From the NCBI RefSeq assembly GCF_024360925.2, contig NZ_CP113517.1, positions 682,001 to 746,000 of the forward strand: DNA of 64,000 nucleotides. Direction: 5' to 3'. Source of the stretch: Methylomonas rapida. Its GTDB lineage: Bacteria; Pseudomonadota; Gammaproteobacteria; Methylococcales; Methylomonadaceae. Positions 34,828-43,729 of this stretch are shown here, piece by piece. The notes below the pieces were generated by a model. It was not told the DNA's origin. It saw only the letters and a list, made by a program, of their open reading frames with translations, and did not search any database. A program made the position numbers and the translations under genes. How positions within the stretch are numbered: the first letter of the stretch is position 1; the number at the start of each line of letters is the position of its first letter.

Positions 34828-36009
34828 CTACTTTTTGGCGCGGTCGAAAACGACGCGGCGGTTGTAAGCGCGACCTTCGTCGGTTTCGTTGGTGTCGGCA
34901 GGTTTGGATTCGCCGTACCCTATAGTACTCATGCGATGGCCATCGATGCCTCTTCTGATGAGTTCGTTTTTGACGGCTTTCGCTCTGCGCTCCGACAGGT
35001 TCAGGTTGTAGTCATCCGAACCGAAGGAATCGGTATGTCCTTGAATCTCGATGGACAATTCTGGATTGATGTGCAGTACTTCAACCGCATTTTCCAGAGC
35101 CGGATCAAAGTTCGGCTTGATTTTGTCGCTGTCGAAATCGAAGAAGATGCCGTGGTATGCCCAGCAACCATCTTTATCGACTTTAGCGCCTTTCGGTGTG
35201 TTGGGGCATTTGTCCAGGCAGTTGTTGACGCCGTCATTGTCGTCATCGAGTTGCGAGCATTCCTTGACCGGTGAGCCTGGTTTGAAAAAGACGTTTTTGA
35301 CGAAATTGCCCATGCCGGCAGGGTTGGATATGGCATTGACGTCGGTGGCAAAGCCGCAGTTCGAAATATTCGCGACTTCCTGCAGGTTGGTTTGGCCAGG
35401 GGCATCTTGTTCGTTACCAACCCAAACCGTGTAAATACACAGTCTGTCACCATAGCGCGCCTTCAGTGCTTGCGCGGCGGGCAGAGGTGAAAATTCGTCC
35501 ATGCCATCGCTGAATACCAGTAACGCGATGTTGCCAGAAGCCGACGCAAGATCGGCGTTGGATGCCTCGATGGCTTCAGCCAGCGGAGTGCCGCCGCTGG
35601 AGCAGGTTAGCGATGTAATCGCGCTGTCGAATCCGGCTTTTGAATAGTTTTGCAGGGGTTGATTCAAATGGGTATGGCTCCAACCTAGGCAAGGGCCAAA
35701 ACCAAAGCTGCGTAGCCCCGATGACAAGGGGATGGCGGGAATGGTCTTGTTGAATTTGTTCAACAGGTTTTTTTCCACGTCGAGTTTGGTGCCGCTGTAT
35801 TCGGCTGAATTCAAGAAAGTTTTGCCCATCGAAGATGATGAATCATTCAGAACGAAGAAGGTATTGGTTTTTTGCACCAACAGCCCCGCTTTAACCTGGG
35901 CGCTCAAATCTTCTGCCTGAAAGGGTTGGAAGGTGTTGCTCGATTGCGTGGCGCAACCAGATAGCAGGGCGGCTACCAATGCCGCCGAGAGGGTGAGTGT
36001 CGTTCTCAT
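34828..36009 (-). CDS. Lipoprotein with vWA domain, Ca-binding TSP3-like repeat and OmpA C-terminus
   Basis: A 393-aa lipoprotein with lipobox LLSGC at about residue 18. A von Willebrand A domain follows with a MIDAS-like DSSSSM and GGTPLAEAIEA, VFSDGMDEFS. Then comes the acidic repeat DDDNDGVNNCLDKCPNTPKGAKVDKDGC, of the thrombospondin-3/OmpA linker type. The OmpA/Pal peptidoglycan-binding domain is last (FFDFDSDKIKP, IQGHTDSFGSDDYNLNLSERRAKAV). It could tether the outer membrane to peptidoglycan and bind a metal-dependent partner. I use the ATG at 36009, with GGAGAACATCC upstream, since the lipoprotein signal begins there. Confidence 0.86.
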   Translation of the reverse strand: MRTTLTLSAALVAALLSGCATQSSNTFQPFQAEDLSAQVKAGLLVQKTNTFFVLNDSSSSMGKTFLNSAEYSGTKLDVEKNLLNKFNKTIPAIPLSSGLRSFGFGPCLGWSHTHLNQPLQNYSKAGFDSAITSLTCSSGGTPLAEAIEASNADLASASGNIALLVFSDGMDEFSPLPAAQALKARYGDRLCIYTVWVGNEQDAPGQTNLQEVANISNCGFATDVNAISNPAGMGNFVKNVFFKPGSPVKECSQLDDDNDGVNNCLDKCPNTPKGAKVDKDGCWAYHGIFFDFDSDKIKPNFDPALENAVEVLHINPELSIEIQGHTDSFGSDDYNLNLSERRAKAVKNELIRRGIDGHRMSTIGYGESKPADTNETDEGRAYNRRVVFDRAKK

Positions 36010-36224
36010 GGATGTTCTCCTGTTATTTTTGTTTATACCGAATAGCCACATAGTCTTCGTAGCAGAGTCTAGCACCAATAGTATTTTTTTTAATACAGGT
36101 TTTTACTTTTTAACGGCCTGGCTGTGGAATAATAATCAAAGCCGTTGATCTTGCCCTTTTTCTGCATGTCGGGCTTGTCATCGATGTAATTCGCGTAATG
36201 ATTTTTAACAGTTAAGTAAGAATA

Positions 36225-37619
36225 ATGAGTATAAGAACCCGATTTGCCCCGAGTCCTACCGGTTATTTACATGTGGGTGGCGCCAGAACAGCTTTGTTTT
36301 CCTGGCTTTATGCCCGTAAACATGGCGGAAAGTTTATTCTGAGGATCGAGGATACTGATCTGGAGCGTTCTACTCAGGAATCGGTCAATGCCATTCTGGA
36401 AGGCATGACTTGGTTGGGATTGGAGTATGACGAAGGACCTTTTTATCAAACCCATCGTTTCGATCGCTACAAGGAAGTGATTCAGCAGTTACTGGATCAG
36501 GGTGATGCCTATTATTGCTATTGCAGCAAGGAAGAGTTGGAAGCGCTACGCGAACAGCAAATGGCCAATAAGGAAAAACCGCGTTACAACGGTAAATGCC
36601 GGCATGGGGCCGAAGGCGAAGGCGAGCGGGTGATACGTTTCAAGAATCCGGAAAGCGGCGATGTGATCATCGATGATCTGGTCAAGGGGCGCATCGTGGT
36701 CGCCAATAAGGAGCTGGACGATTTGATCATTGCCCGATCAGATGGTACGCCGACCTACAACTTGACGGTAGTGGTCGATGATATGGACATGGGGGTTACT
36801 CACGTGATTCGCGGTGATGACCATGTCAATAATACACCTCGGCAGATCAATATCTTAAAGGCGTTGGGCGCACAGTTGCCTGTCTATGCGCATGTGCCGA
36901 TGATCTTGGGTTCGGATGGCGCGCGTTTGTCCAAGCGTCACGGTGCTGTCAGCGTGATGCAATATCGCAACGATGGTTATTTGCCAGAGGCTTTGTTGAA
37001 CTATCTGGTGCGCTTGGGCTGGTCTCATGGCGACAAGGAGTTGTTCAGCATCGATGAAATGATTCAATTGTTCGAGCTGGAAAAAGTCAATGTTTCTGCA
37101 TCGACTTTCAACACCGAAAAGCTGTTGTGGCTGAATCATCAATACATCATGAACAGCGATCCCGCTCATGTCGCGCATCATCTGAGCTGGCATCTGGGCG
37201 AGCGTGGCATTGATCCAACCACGGGGCCGGCTTTGATCGATGTGGTCAAGGCTCAGCGCGAACGCTGTAAAACGCTGGTCGATATGGCCGAGCAAAGCCT
37301 GTATTTTTATCGCGATTTCGAGGAGTATGACGAAAAAGCCGTGAAGAAAAATTTCAAGGCTGGGGTCGATGATATTTTGCAACATCTTTGGGGCCGCTTC
37401 GATGCGGTCGAGGATTGGCAGCCGGAAATATTGCATCAGGTCGTGCTGGATGGCGCCGAACAACTGGAGCTGAATCTGGGCAAGGTAGCTCAGCCCTTGC
37501 GGGTGGCGGTGTGCGGTAGTGGAGTGTCTCCGGCCATCGATGTGACACTATATCTGTTGGGCAAGGAGAAAACCTTGGACAGAATTGCCCGGGCGATAGA
37601 ATTTATAAAAAATAGCTAG
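36225..37619 (+). CDS. gltX: Glutamyl-tRNA synthetase
   Basis: Class I synthetase, 464 aa, charging tRNA-Glu. The HIGH motif is in [26 protein letters not shown], followed by [12 protein letters not shown], and the KMSKS-type motif is [16 protein letters not shown]. The C-terminal anticodon-binding helix bundle is present. Two identical tRNA-Glu genes follow about 140 bp downstream, so enzyme and substrate RNA lie side by side. Confidence 0.97.
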   Translation: MSIRTRFAPSPTGYLHVGGARTALFSWLYARKHGGKFILRIEDTDLERSTQESVNAILEGMTWLGLEYDEGPFYQTHRFDRYKEVIQQLLDQGDAYYCYCSKEELEALREQQMANKEKPRYNGKCRHGAEGEGERVIRFKNPESGDVIIDDLVKGRIVVANKELDDLIIARSDGTPTYNLTVVVDDMDMGVTHVIRGDDHVNNTPRQINILKALGAQLPVYAHVPMILGSDGARLSKRHGAVSVMQYRNDGYLPEALLNYLVRLGWSHGDKELFSIDEMIQLFELEKVNVSASTFNTEKLLWLNHQYIMNSDPAHVAHHLSWHLGERGIDPTTGPALIDVVKAQRERCKTLVDMAEQSLYFYRDFEEYDEKAVKKNFKAGVDDILQHLWGRFDAVEDWQPEILHQVVLDGAEQLELNLGKVAQPLRVAVCGSGVSPAIDVTLYLLGKEKTLDRIARAIEFIKNS

Positions 37620-37644
37620 ACAGAATAAAAAAAGACTGTATAAT
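37617..37644 (+). promoter_or_regulatory. Promoter of the tRNA operon
   Basis: TAGACA (37617-37622), 16 bp, TATAAT (37639-37644) lie 16 bp before tRNA-Ala. The -35 overlaps the last codon of gltX, so tRNA transcription may partly depend on it. Confidence 0.6.
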
Positions 37645-37660
37645 GAGCAATCTCAACTAC

Positions 37661-37736
<76 letters not shown>

Positions 37737-37762
37737 AAGTAGTTGATAGTTTATCGTCCTGT

Positions 37763-37838
37763 GTCCCCATCGTCTAGTGGCCTAGGACACCGCCCTTTCA
37801 CGGCGGTAACCGGGGTTCGAACCCCCGTGGGGACGCCA
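37763..37838 (+). tRNA. tRNA-Glu (anticodon TTC), copy 1
   Basis: 76 nt with encoded CCA. The anticodon stem CCGCC/GGCGG brackets CTTTCAC, giving TTC; the T arm is CGGGG-TTCGAAC-CCCCG. It is identical to copy 2 (37895-37970). Confidence 0.97.
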
Positions 37839-37894
37839 AATCATTCAATGCATAAGCGATAAATCAAATATTGCAGCATGCTGCACCGGTCTTA

Positions 37895-37970
37895 GTCCCC
37901 ATCGTCTAGTGGCCTAGGACACCGCCCTTTCACGGCGGTAACCGGGGTTCGAACCCCCGTGGGGACGCCA
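37895..37970 (+). tRNA. tRNA-Glu (anticodon TTC), copy 2
   Basis: Identical in all 76 positions to copy 1, from GTCCCCATCG to GGGGACGCCA. The 56-bp spacer before it contains the 14-bp palindrome TGCAGCATGCTGCA (37872-37885). It ends a small tRNA-Ala/Glu/Glu transcript downstream of gltX. Confidence 0.97.
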
Positions 37971-37975
37971 AATCG

Positions 37976-38013
37976 AAAAGCCGCTTTCTATTGCCAGAAA
38001 GCGGCTTTTTTTT
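37976..38013 (+). terminator. Terminator of the tRNA operon
   Basis: AAAAGCCGCTTTCT and AGAAAGCGGCTTTT pair around a 6-nt loop (ATTGCC) and run into eight T. A typical strong rho-independent terminator after the second tRNA-Glu. Confidence 0.93.
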
Positions 38014-38034
38014 GCCCATCGTTAATGCGAAACT

Positions 38035-38057
38035 CACCCAGCATCAGTAGCTGGGTG
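38035..38057 (-). terminator. Hairpin downstream of purM (candidate terminator)
   Basis: CACCCAGC and GCTGGGTG form an 8-bp stem with a 7-nt loop, 10 bp after the purM stop on its strand. Only GTTT follows, so it is a moderate terminator candidate. Confidence 0.5.
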
Positions 38058-38067
38058 TTGTGCGCGC

Positions 38068-39111
38068 TTAAACGTAAATGACGCTTTTGCTGTCCGTTGT
38101 TTCAACGATCTCGCCAATGCTGAATGCCGTTTCGCCTTGCTGATTGAGGCTGGCCAAGGTTGCCGCTTCGTCGGTCGCATCCACGCAGACTATCATGCCG
38201 ATGCCGCAGTTGAAGGTGACCAGCATGTCGGCTAACTCGACATTGCCTTGCTGTTGCAGCCAAGCGAAAATATCCGGCATCTGCCAGGCCGATAAATCGA
38301 TTTTGGCGCTCAAGCCTTGCGGCAGCACGCGCGGCAAGTTTTCGGTGATGCCGCCGCCGGTGATATGGGCCATCGCGTGTACGTCGACGGTTTTTAGCAA
38401 TTCCAGCAAAGGCTTGACGTAAATGCGGGTTGGCGTCAACAGCGTTTCGCCTAAGGGTTTGCCATTGACCTTGTCGGTCAGGCTCAAGCCGCTACGCTCG
38501 ATGATTTTGCGGATCAGTGAATAGCCATTGGAGTGAGGGCCGGAAGAGGCGATGCCGATCAGTTTGTCGCCGGCCTTGACCTTGCTGCCGTCGATGATAC
38601 GGGCTTTTTCGACTATGCCGACGCAAAAACCAGCCAAGTCGTAATCGCCCTCGCTGTACATGCCGGGCATTTCTGCGGTTTCGCCGCCCACCAATGCAGC
38701 ACCGGCTTGTTCACAGCCCTTGCCTATGCCTTCGATGACTGCGGCGGCAGTGTCGACGTTCAGTTTGCCGGTGGCGAAATAATCCAGAAAGAACAAGGGT
38801 TCTGCGCCTTGTACGACGATGTCGTTGACGCACATCGCCACGAGATCGATGCCGACGGTATTATGCAGATTCAAATCCAGTGCCAGTTTCAGTTTGGTGC
38901 CGACGCCGTCGGTGCCGGATACCAAAACCGGATTTTTATAGCGGTCCAAAGGCAATTCAAACAGCGAACCAAAGCCGCCGAGTCCGGCCATCACGCCGGC
39001 ATTGCGGGTTCTGGCCGCGATGGGTTTGATGCGGTCGACCAAAGCGTTGCCGGCTTCGATATCGACGCCCGCGCTCTTGTAATTCAGGCGATCTTGCTGT
39101 TGTGAGCTCAA
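38068..39111 (-). CDS. purM: Phosphoribosylformylglycinamidine cyclo-ligase
   Basis: AIR synthetase, fifth step of purine synthesis, 347 aa. The start [22 protein letters not shown], the ATP-binding [45 protein letters not shown] and [16 protein letters not shown] (here [25 protein letters not shown]) are family signatures. [17 protein letters not shown] follows. It is divergent from a DUF2066 gene, the arrangement commonly seen in gammaproteobacteria near purN. Confidence 0.97.
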   Translation of the reverse strand: MSSQQQDRLNYKSAGVDIEAGNALVDRIKPIAARTRNAGVMAGLGGFGSLFELPLDRYKNPVLVSGTDGVGTKLKLALDLNLHNTVGIDLVAMCVNDIVVQGAEPLFFLDYFATGKLNVDTAAAVIEGIGKGCEQAGAALVGGETAEMPGMYSEGDYDLAGFCVGIVEKARIIDGSKVKAGDKLIGIASSGPHSNGYSLIRKIIERSGLSLTDKVNGKPLGETLLTPTRIYVKPLLELLKTVDVHAMAHITGGGITENLPRVLPQGLSAKIDLSAWQMPDIFAWLQQQGNVELADMLVTFNCGIGMIVCVDATDEAATLASLNQQGETAFSIGEIVETTDSKSVIYV

Positions 39112-39198
39112 TGGGGGCCTCTTGCTAAAGTTAAGATTGAAACAACCGATATTGTACTATATTCCAAATTCATGCACCGTCAGGGTAGTTCTCGAGCA

Positions 39199-40002
39199 AT
39201 GATTTTTACCAAGGGAAAAACAGCGTTTCTGCTGGCTTCGTTATTGGCGTTTTTGCCTGTCAATGCCGTGTTGGCGGTAGAAGTGCAAGGTCTTTACGAA
39301 ATTGAACTGATTGCGAGGAGTCAATCGCCGGAGGATAGGGAAACGGCAATCAAGCAAGCCTTGTACGGTGTATTGAGTCGGGTCATCGTGGCGGAAGATA
39401 TTTCCAAAATTCCGGCTGTTCAACAGATGTTGAGCGGTGCGATGCATTACGTCAAACAGTTCCAGTATTCCTTGATTGCCGCCAACGAATATTCCGACAG
39501 TGATGCGCGCTTGATTCGGGTTGAGTTCGACCAGGATCAATTATTGGAAGTGATGCGCGCCAGTCATGTGGGGGTATGGAGTGAAATTCGGCCGCAAACC
39601 CTGGTTTGGTTGGTCGTGGACGAAGAGGGCAAGCGGCAGTTTTATAATCCTGATGTCATGCCCGATTTCGAAAACGCACTGACGCTGGCCTCCAAAGTCA
39701 AAGGGGTGCCGGTGATATTTCCGATGCTCGATCTGGAGGAGCAGCAACGAATTTCCGTCAGCGAAGTATTGGGGGCCGACTCCAGGAACCTGCTCAACGT
39801 TTCCGCGCGTTATGAAGTGCCGGCCGTAATGTCGGGTCGGGTCGTCAGAAAGGATCAATGCTGGCAGGGCGAATGGGCGTTTTATTTCGATGGCAAAATC
39901 AAACAATGGAACAGCGAATGTCTGCCGATGAAGGCGGCCATTGCCGAAGGCATGCAAGGCGCTTACAACGTGTTGTCCAACTACTATGGGGTTAAGCCGT
40001 AG
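39199..40002 (+). CDS. DUF2066 exported protein
   Basis: A 267-aa secreted protein. Its signal peptide MIFTKGKTAFLLASLLAFLPVNAVLA is followed by VQGLYEIELIARSQSPEDRETAIKQALYGVLSRVIV, the DUF2066 start. FEFDQ-like RVEFDQDQLLEVMR and QTLVWLVVDEEGKR follow. Function is unknown; it is conserved beside purM in gammaproteobacteria. No clear ribosome-binding site decides between the ATG at 39199 and one at 39172; I prefer 39199 because the signal peptide starts there. Confidence 0.82.
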   Translation: MIFTKGKTAFLLASLLAFLPVNAVLAVEVQGLYEIELIARSQSPEDRETAIKQALYGVLSRVIVAEDISKIPAVQQMLSGAMHYVKQFQYSLIAANEYSDSDARLIRVEFDQDQLLEVMRASHVGVWSEIRPQTLVWLVVDEEGKRQFYNPDVMPDFENALTLASKVKGVPVIFPMLDLEEQQRISVSEVLGADSRNLLNVSARYEVPAVMSGRVVRKDQCWQGEWAFYFDGKIKQWNSECLPMKAAIAEGMQGAYNVLSNYYGVKP

Positions 40003-40189
40003 CCCTCTTTTATGGTTTTGCAATAACGTGTGGCTGGGATGTCTTCTCGCAGTCTGATAGGCCATTCCGGGCGCGAATTAAATGGCGTATTGTAAACAGC
40101 ACACGATTTTTGCGTTGAATTGTCCAGAAAAACTGATTAGAGTTTGGCCGATTGGATGCATAAATAGAACAATAAACAAGAGGCCTATC

Positions 40190-40663
40190 ATGAAATTATC
40201 CAACCTTTGGAAAAGCGCATTCCTATTGACCATTTTGCTTGGTGCTCAGGCTGCAATGGCGGTTACTCCGGAAGAAGAGGCGGAGAAAAAGTGCATTAAA
40301 CCCAAGTTTAGGGATTTTTCGCCTGCCCCAAAATCCGAGGTGATGCCAGAATCGGAGATTTCTTTTCATATCAATCGCCACGCTGATCCCAATCACATTA
40401 AGGCAAGTGCAAAAACGATTCCGTTAAAGTTGACTGTCGCCGATAAAAAGACTTTTTACTATGTCAAAGCCAAGTTGCCGGCGGAATTGACCGAAGGATT
40501 TGCCCGGATTCATGTCGAAGCCAAGGCGGCGGAAGGCGAATGTATCGGTCAAGATGGTTGGCTGATCAAAGTCAAAGGACAGGGCGCCTCCGCGGCAGCG
40601 GGCGAACAAGCCGTGGAATCGGCCAAGGATAGTCCTGCCGCGAAGGCGGAAACTGCTCAATAA
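40190..40663 (+). CDS. Exported protein of unknown function
   Basis: A 157-aa protein with a signal peptide of about 25 residues (LLTILLGAQAAMA). One domain follows: EEEAEKKCIKPKFRDFSPAPKSEVMPESEISFHINRHADPNHIKASAKTIPLKLTV, then AKLPAELTEGFARIHVEAKAAEGECIGQDGWLIKV. Two cysteines 80 residues apart could form a disulfide. The tail is Ala/Ser/Glu-rich. The predicted beta content suggests an Ig-like sandwich. I do not recognise the family. AGAGG precedes the ATG at 40190. Its 3' end overlaps the deaminase gene by 7 bp on the opposite strand. Confidence 0.68.
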   Translation: MKLSNLWKSAFLLTILLGAQAAMAVTPEEEAEKKCIKPKFRDFSPAPKSEVMPESEISFHINRHADPNHIKASAKTIPLKLTVADKKTFYYVKAKLPAELTEGFARIHVEAKAAEGECIGQDGWLIKVKGQGASAAAGEQAVESAKDSPAAKAETAQ

Positions 40664-41127
40664 CGGATCTTGGTTTCCAGCCGGTTCCAGGCTTCAAACG
40701 GGGAATCGGCTTCGGGAATCTTGAGATAATGCATCGCGATATTGCGCAGGGCCGGTTTCTTGGGAATCTCGTCGTAGATGAAACTATCGTCGAAACCTGC
40801 AGCGGCAGCATCGAAGCGATTGCACGCGTAATAAACGTCTTTCAATCTCGCCCAATAGATTGCCCCCAGACACATCGGGCAGGGTTCGCAACTGGTATAG
40901 AGCGTGCAATCAGGTAGCTGAAAGTCCCCTGTTTGCTGGCAGGCGAGGCGTATCGCCATGATTTCGGCATGCGCGGTGGGGTCCAGATTCGGCGTGACGC
41001 GGTTGGCGCTGCTGGCGATGATGCGTTGATCTTTCACCACGATCGCGCCGAACGGGCCGCCGCCGTCGGCGACGTTTTGCCGAGCCAAATCAATCGCATA
41101 TCGTAAAAATTCGCTGTGCATGTTCAT
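40657..41127 (-). CDS. Nucleoside deaminase family, guanine deaminase-like
   Basis: A 156-aa zinc cytidine-deaminase-fold enzyme with HAE (DPTAHAEIMAIRLA) and PCxxC (TLYTSCEPCPMCLGAIYWARL). The C-terminal part (YACNRFDAAAAGFDDSFIYDEI) is like guanine deaminase GuaD, not tRNA adenosine deaminase TadA. Its likely reaction is guanine to xanthine, but TadA-like or cytosine specificity cannot be excluded. It overlaps metA by 4 bp (stop/start), suggesting translational coupling. Confidence 0.85.
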   Translation of the reverse strand: MNMHSEFLRYAIDLARQNVADGGGPFGAIVVKDQRIIASSANRVTPNLDPTAHAEIMAIRLACQQTGDFQLPDCTLYTSCEPCPMCLGAIYWARLKDVYYACNRFDAAAAGFDDSFIYDEIPKKPALRNIAMHYLKIPEADSPFEAWNRLETKIRY

Positions 41128-42188
41128 AAACTCAGTGGATTGTTGGGATCGACTCCGTCCATGAACGGCAGGCGCCGGTCTTCATTGGTGATCTGATAGA
41201 CCTTGCCCAGCCAGTTGTTGAATACGGCTTTGGCCGAATCACGCCAGGTAATATCCAGATGTTCGACGATTTGCGCTTCCGGCATCGGTTGCAACGTGGC
41301 GCCGCTGGCTTTGGCCGTCATGACGTGTTCGGCGTAGCCGGCCAATAGTTGATGCACGTAAGCGTCGAAATAGTGGTCGGGATAGGGGGGGTAATCGTCC
41401 CGTTCGCCGTTGTAAAAGCGGAGCACTTCTCGCTTGTATTCCTTTAGCAAGCTAATGTCGTCGTATTCCGGGTGGCCCTGGAAAAATACGATGCGAAAGC
41501 CATCGGGGCTGACCGCTAAGTGTACGCCGGCTTCTTCGCTGACGACCAGCACCTTCAAACCCTGTTTTTCCATGTCGCTTTGAAATATTTCGTTGAAGCG
41601 CGAATGCGGTACGTCGAAACGGGTGTTGGTTTCGGCAACCAGAGGGTGCTGCCTATCGACGACTTTATGCGAAAAAACCCCCCAGCGTTTGGCCGGCAAG
41701 CGCGTGCGCTCGATGCCATAACAGCTTTGAATCAAGGCGTGCGTGGCCAGACAGGAGCACAATATCGATGTGACATTCTGTTTGGCCCATTCAAAGACCT
41801 CGGTCAAGGGGTGCCAGAAGGGTTCGTTTTGCAAATGCTCGTGGGTGACATTGGCGCCACTGATGATCAGCGCATCGAGTCCATCCCGTTTGATTTGTTC
41901 GAAACTTTCGTAATATTTTTGAATGTGTTCCCGGGCGGCGGGGCTGCGCTCCAAGCCTTCTATCGTGAATGGATGGACATGGAATTGTGCAATCTGATTG
42001 CAGGCGCCGACCAGCCGGAAAAATTGGCGCTCGGTGGCTTCCAGCGCCGCATCCGGCATGATGTTCAACAAGCCGATGTGCAATTCGCGTATCGACTGGT
42101 GTTCGGCTCGATCCGGCGTAAGAATTTCCTCGCCTTCTTCATGCAAACGTCTGAAGGTGGGTAAATCGGTGTGGGCGACTAACGGCAT
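41124..42188 (-). CDS. metA: Homoserine O-succinyltransferase/acyltransferase MetA
   Basis: First committed step of methionine synthesis. The 354-aa glutamine-amidotransferase-like enzyme has LHIGLLNIMPDAALEATERQFFRL, the nucleophile Cys (C146) in SILCSCLATHAL, and the His/Glu of FFQGHPEYD. These are as in E. coli MetA (C142, H235, E237). The active-site residue preference for succinyl- versus acetyl-CoA is not read here. It is 11 bp downstream of a P-loop gene. Confidence 0.92.
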   Translation of the reverse strand: MPLVAHTDLPTFRRLHEEGEEILTPDRAEHQSIRELHIGLLNIMPDAALEATERQFFRLVGACNQIAQFHVHPFTIEGLERSPAAREHIQKYYESFEQIKRDGLDALIISGANVTHEHLQNEPFWHPLTEVFEWAKQNVTSILCSCLATHALIQSCYGIERTRLPAKRWGVFSHKVVDRQHPLVAETNTRFDVPHSRFNEIFQSDMEKQGLKVLVVSEEAGVHLAVSPDGFRIVFFQGHPEYDDISLLKEYKREVLRFYNGERDDYPPYPDHYFDAYVHQLLAGYAEHVMTAKASGATLQPMPEAQIVEHLDITWRDSAKAVFNNWLGKVYQITNEDRRLPFMDGVDPNNPLSL

Positions 42189-42199
42189 GGCTTTACTCG

Positions 42200-43048
42200 T
42201 TAAGCGTCGTGGCGTGCAATGGCGCGCGCAATCAATTGAATGAAATCGTCTTCGGTCTGTACTTTGGCGACATCATCACCATCCACGGTATAACCATACT
42301 GGGCGGCGATGGTTTCGTAGCGCGGCACGCGCGCCTTGAACAATTCCGGAAACACCCAGCTGACGAACTCATCCGGCGGAATTTGATCGGTGGAGTCGTA
42401 ATTCCGTTCACGCATGAACTGGGCTAATTTTTCCTCGACGAATTCGGGACGATAATACAGTGGCTTGGGGTCTTTTTTGGCTCTATCGATGATGGTTTGT
42501 TCCAATGCCGGTGGAATCTTGATGTAGACGATCAAGGTATGTTTGGCCAGCGTTTCCAAAACCTCGGGGCAGTCGAGTTCGCAGACGCTGCCACCGGCGT
42601 CGTTGATGAAATGCTTGTAGCCATAAATCCTTTCGGCCTTGTGAATGAACTCGGGCACATCGTTCATCGCCGCGATCTCAGCCTGATGATGCAGGGCTTG
42701 GCGGCGTTTGAATTCGGCCAAAGTCAGTCCGCCCTTGCTCGGATCGCCTATTTTTCCCAGGAAACTGGACACGGGGGATAGATTGTCGACCGTGATATTG
42801 CTGCAGATATAGATGGAATCGGATTTCAGCAAATCGCGCAAGAACGGTACGCCCATCGCTTGTTGCTTGATGTTGTCGAGTATGGGTTCTTCCAGGTATT
42901 TGGTGCCGATTCGGTAATCGCCGGAATAATGAAACCACTTGTCGCGGGGTAGTTTGCTGGATAGCGTGGTTTTGCCGGCGCCTGACATGGCCAGCAGGGT
43001 GATGCTCTTGGATTCCCAGTCCAAAAATTCTTGCGGGGTCATTCTCAT
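42200..43048 (-). CDS. P-loop ATPase/kinase-like protein of unknown function
   Basis: A 282-aa protein with Walker A AMSGAGKTTLSS (20-31) following ITLL, then HYSGDYRIGTKYL, in which the Asp resembles the base of small-molecule kinases. Also seen are HFINDAGGSVCELDCPEVLETLAKHTLIVYIKIPP and a C-terminal acidic half. The layout recalls shikimate/adenylate-kinase-type P-loop folds (substrate lid plus hydrophobic strand LIVYIKI). I do not recognise a named family. It sits in one transcript with metA and a DUF6763-like gene. Confidence 0.72.
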   Translation of the reverse strand: MRMTPQEFLDWESKSITLLAMSGAGKTTLSSKLPRDKWFHYSGDYRIGTKYLEEPILDNIKQQAMGVPFLRDLLKSDSIYICSNITVDNLSPVSSFLGKIGDPSKGGLTLAEFKRRQALHHQAEIAAMNDVPEFIHKAERIYGYKHFINDAGGSVCELDCPEVLETLAKHTLIVYIKIPPALEQTIIDRAKKDPKPLYYRPEFVEEKLAQFMRERNYDSTDQIPPDEFVSWVFPELFKARVPRYETIAAQYGYTVDGDDVAKVQTEDDFIQLIARAIARHDA

Positions 43049-43058
43049 AAAAAACTAC

Positions 43059-43361
43059 TCAATCCAAATAATCGCTGATATCCAAATCTTCCTGATCCGG
43101 TCGGGCATGGCGGTCCGGGTCGGTATAACCCAAGTCGTCGACTTCGATGTCATCGAAGGGCGCGCTCCAATCTTCCGGATCTTCGATATAGTCAAAAGTC
43201 GACGCATACCAGGCATCGTTGTCGTATTCGCCCAAGTCGCCATTGGCATATTGCACTTCAATGGTGTCATCGGTACTGTCGATTGCCACGACCTTGAAGG
43301 TCAGGTTGTTTTCAAAGTCTTTATACCAGCGGCCTATGACCGGGTCTGTAATGGTTGTCAT
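43059..43361 (-). CDS. DUF6763-like small acidic protein
   Basis: A 100-aa acidic protein with VIGRWYKDFENNLTFKVVAIDSTDDTIEVQYANGDLGEYDNDAWYAST, then an Asp/Glu-rich C-terminal tail (EDWSAPFDDIEVDDLG). This matches the pattern I associate with DUF6763. The ATG at 43361 is the last start before the motif; the longer frame from 43457 is unlikely. It is 10 bp upstream of the P-loop gene. Confidence 0.68.
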   Translation of the reverse strand: MTTITDPVIGRWYKDFENNLTFKVVAIDSTDDTIEVQYANGDLGEYDNDAWYASTFDYIEDPEDWSAPFDDIEVDDLGYTDPDRHARPDQEDLDISDYLD

Positions 43362-43494
43362 CGTCGCATCCTCGCTGTGGTTGATGGTGGCGGCTATCAT
43401 AGCCGAGTTTATTCGGGCCGTGTAAACCCACGGCAAAAATTGCCGGGCAATTTCCATTAGAATGTTCGCAATCTATTTTTACCCAAAGCAGGCT

Positions 43495-43704
43495 ATGAGC
43501 GAAGAACGCATTATCGAACTGGAAATAAAACAAGCCTATCAGGAAGATTTGATTCAGGCATTGAATCGGGTGGTAGCCGATCAACAAAAACAGATCGGCA
43601 AATTGGAAGAAACCTGCAAATTGCTAAATGACAAGATCAAGAGTCTGGCAATGGCCGAGCGTAATCCAATGTCTGCGATTGACGAAAGGCCGCCGCATTA
43701 TTGA
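43495..43704 (+). CDS. slyX: SlyX protein
   Basis: A 69-aa coiled-coil protein of unknown function found in gammaproteobacteria: MSEERIIELEIKQAYQEDLIQALNRVVADQQKQIGKLEE, then KLLNDKIKSL and a proline-rich end ERPPHY typical of SlyX. The ATG at 43495 matches the E. coli start. The DUF6763-like gene is divergent from it, and the D-Ala-D-Ala carboxypeptidase gene converges on its 3' end. Confidence 0.92.
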   Translation: MSEERIIELEIKQAYQEDLIQALNRVVADQQKQIGKLEETCKLLNDKIKSLAMAERNPMSAIDERPPHY

Positions 43705-43729
43705 ACGGCGGATCAAGCGGTTGCTTTGG

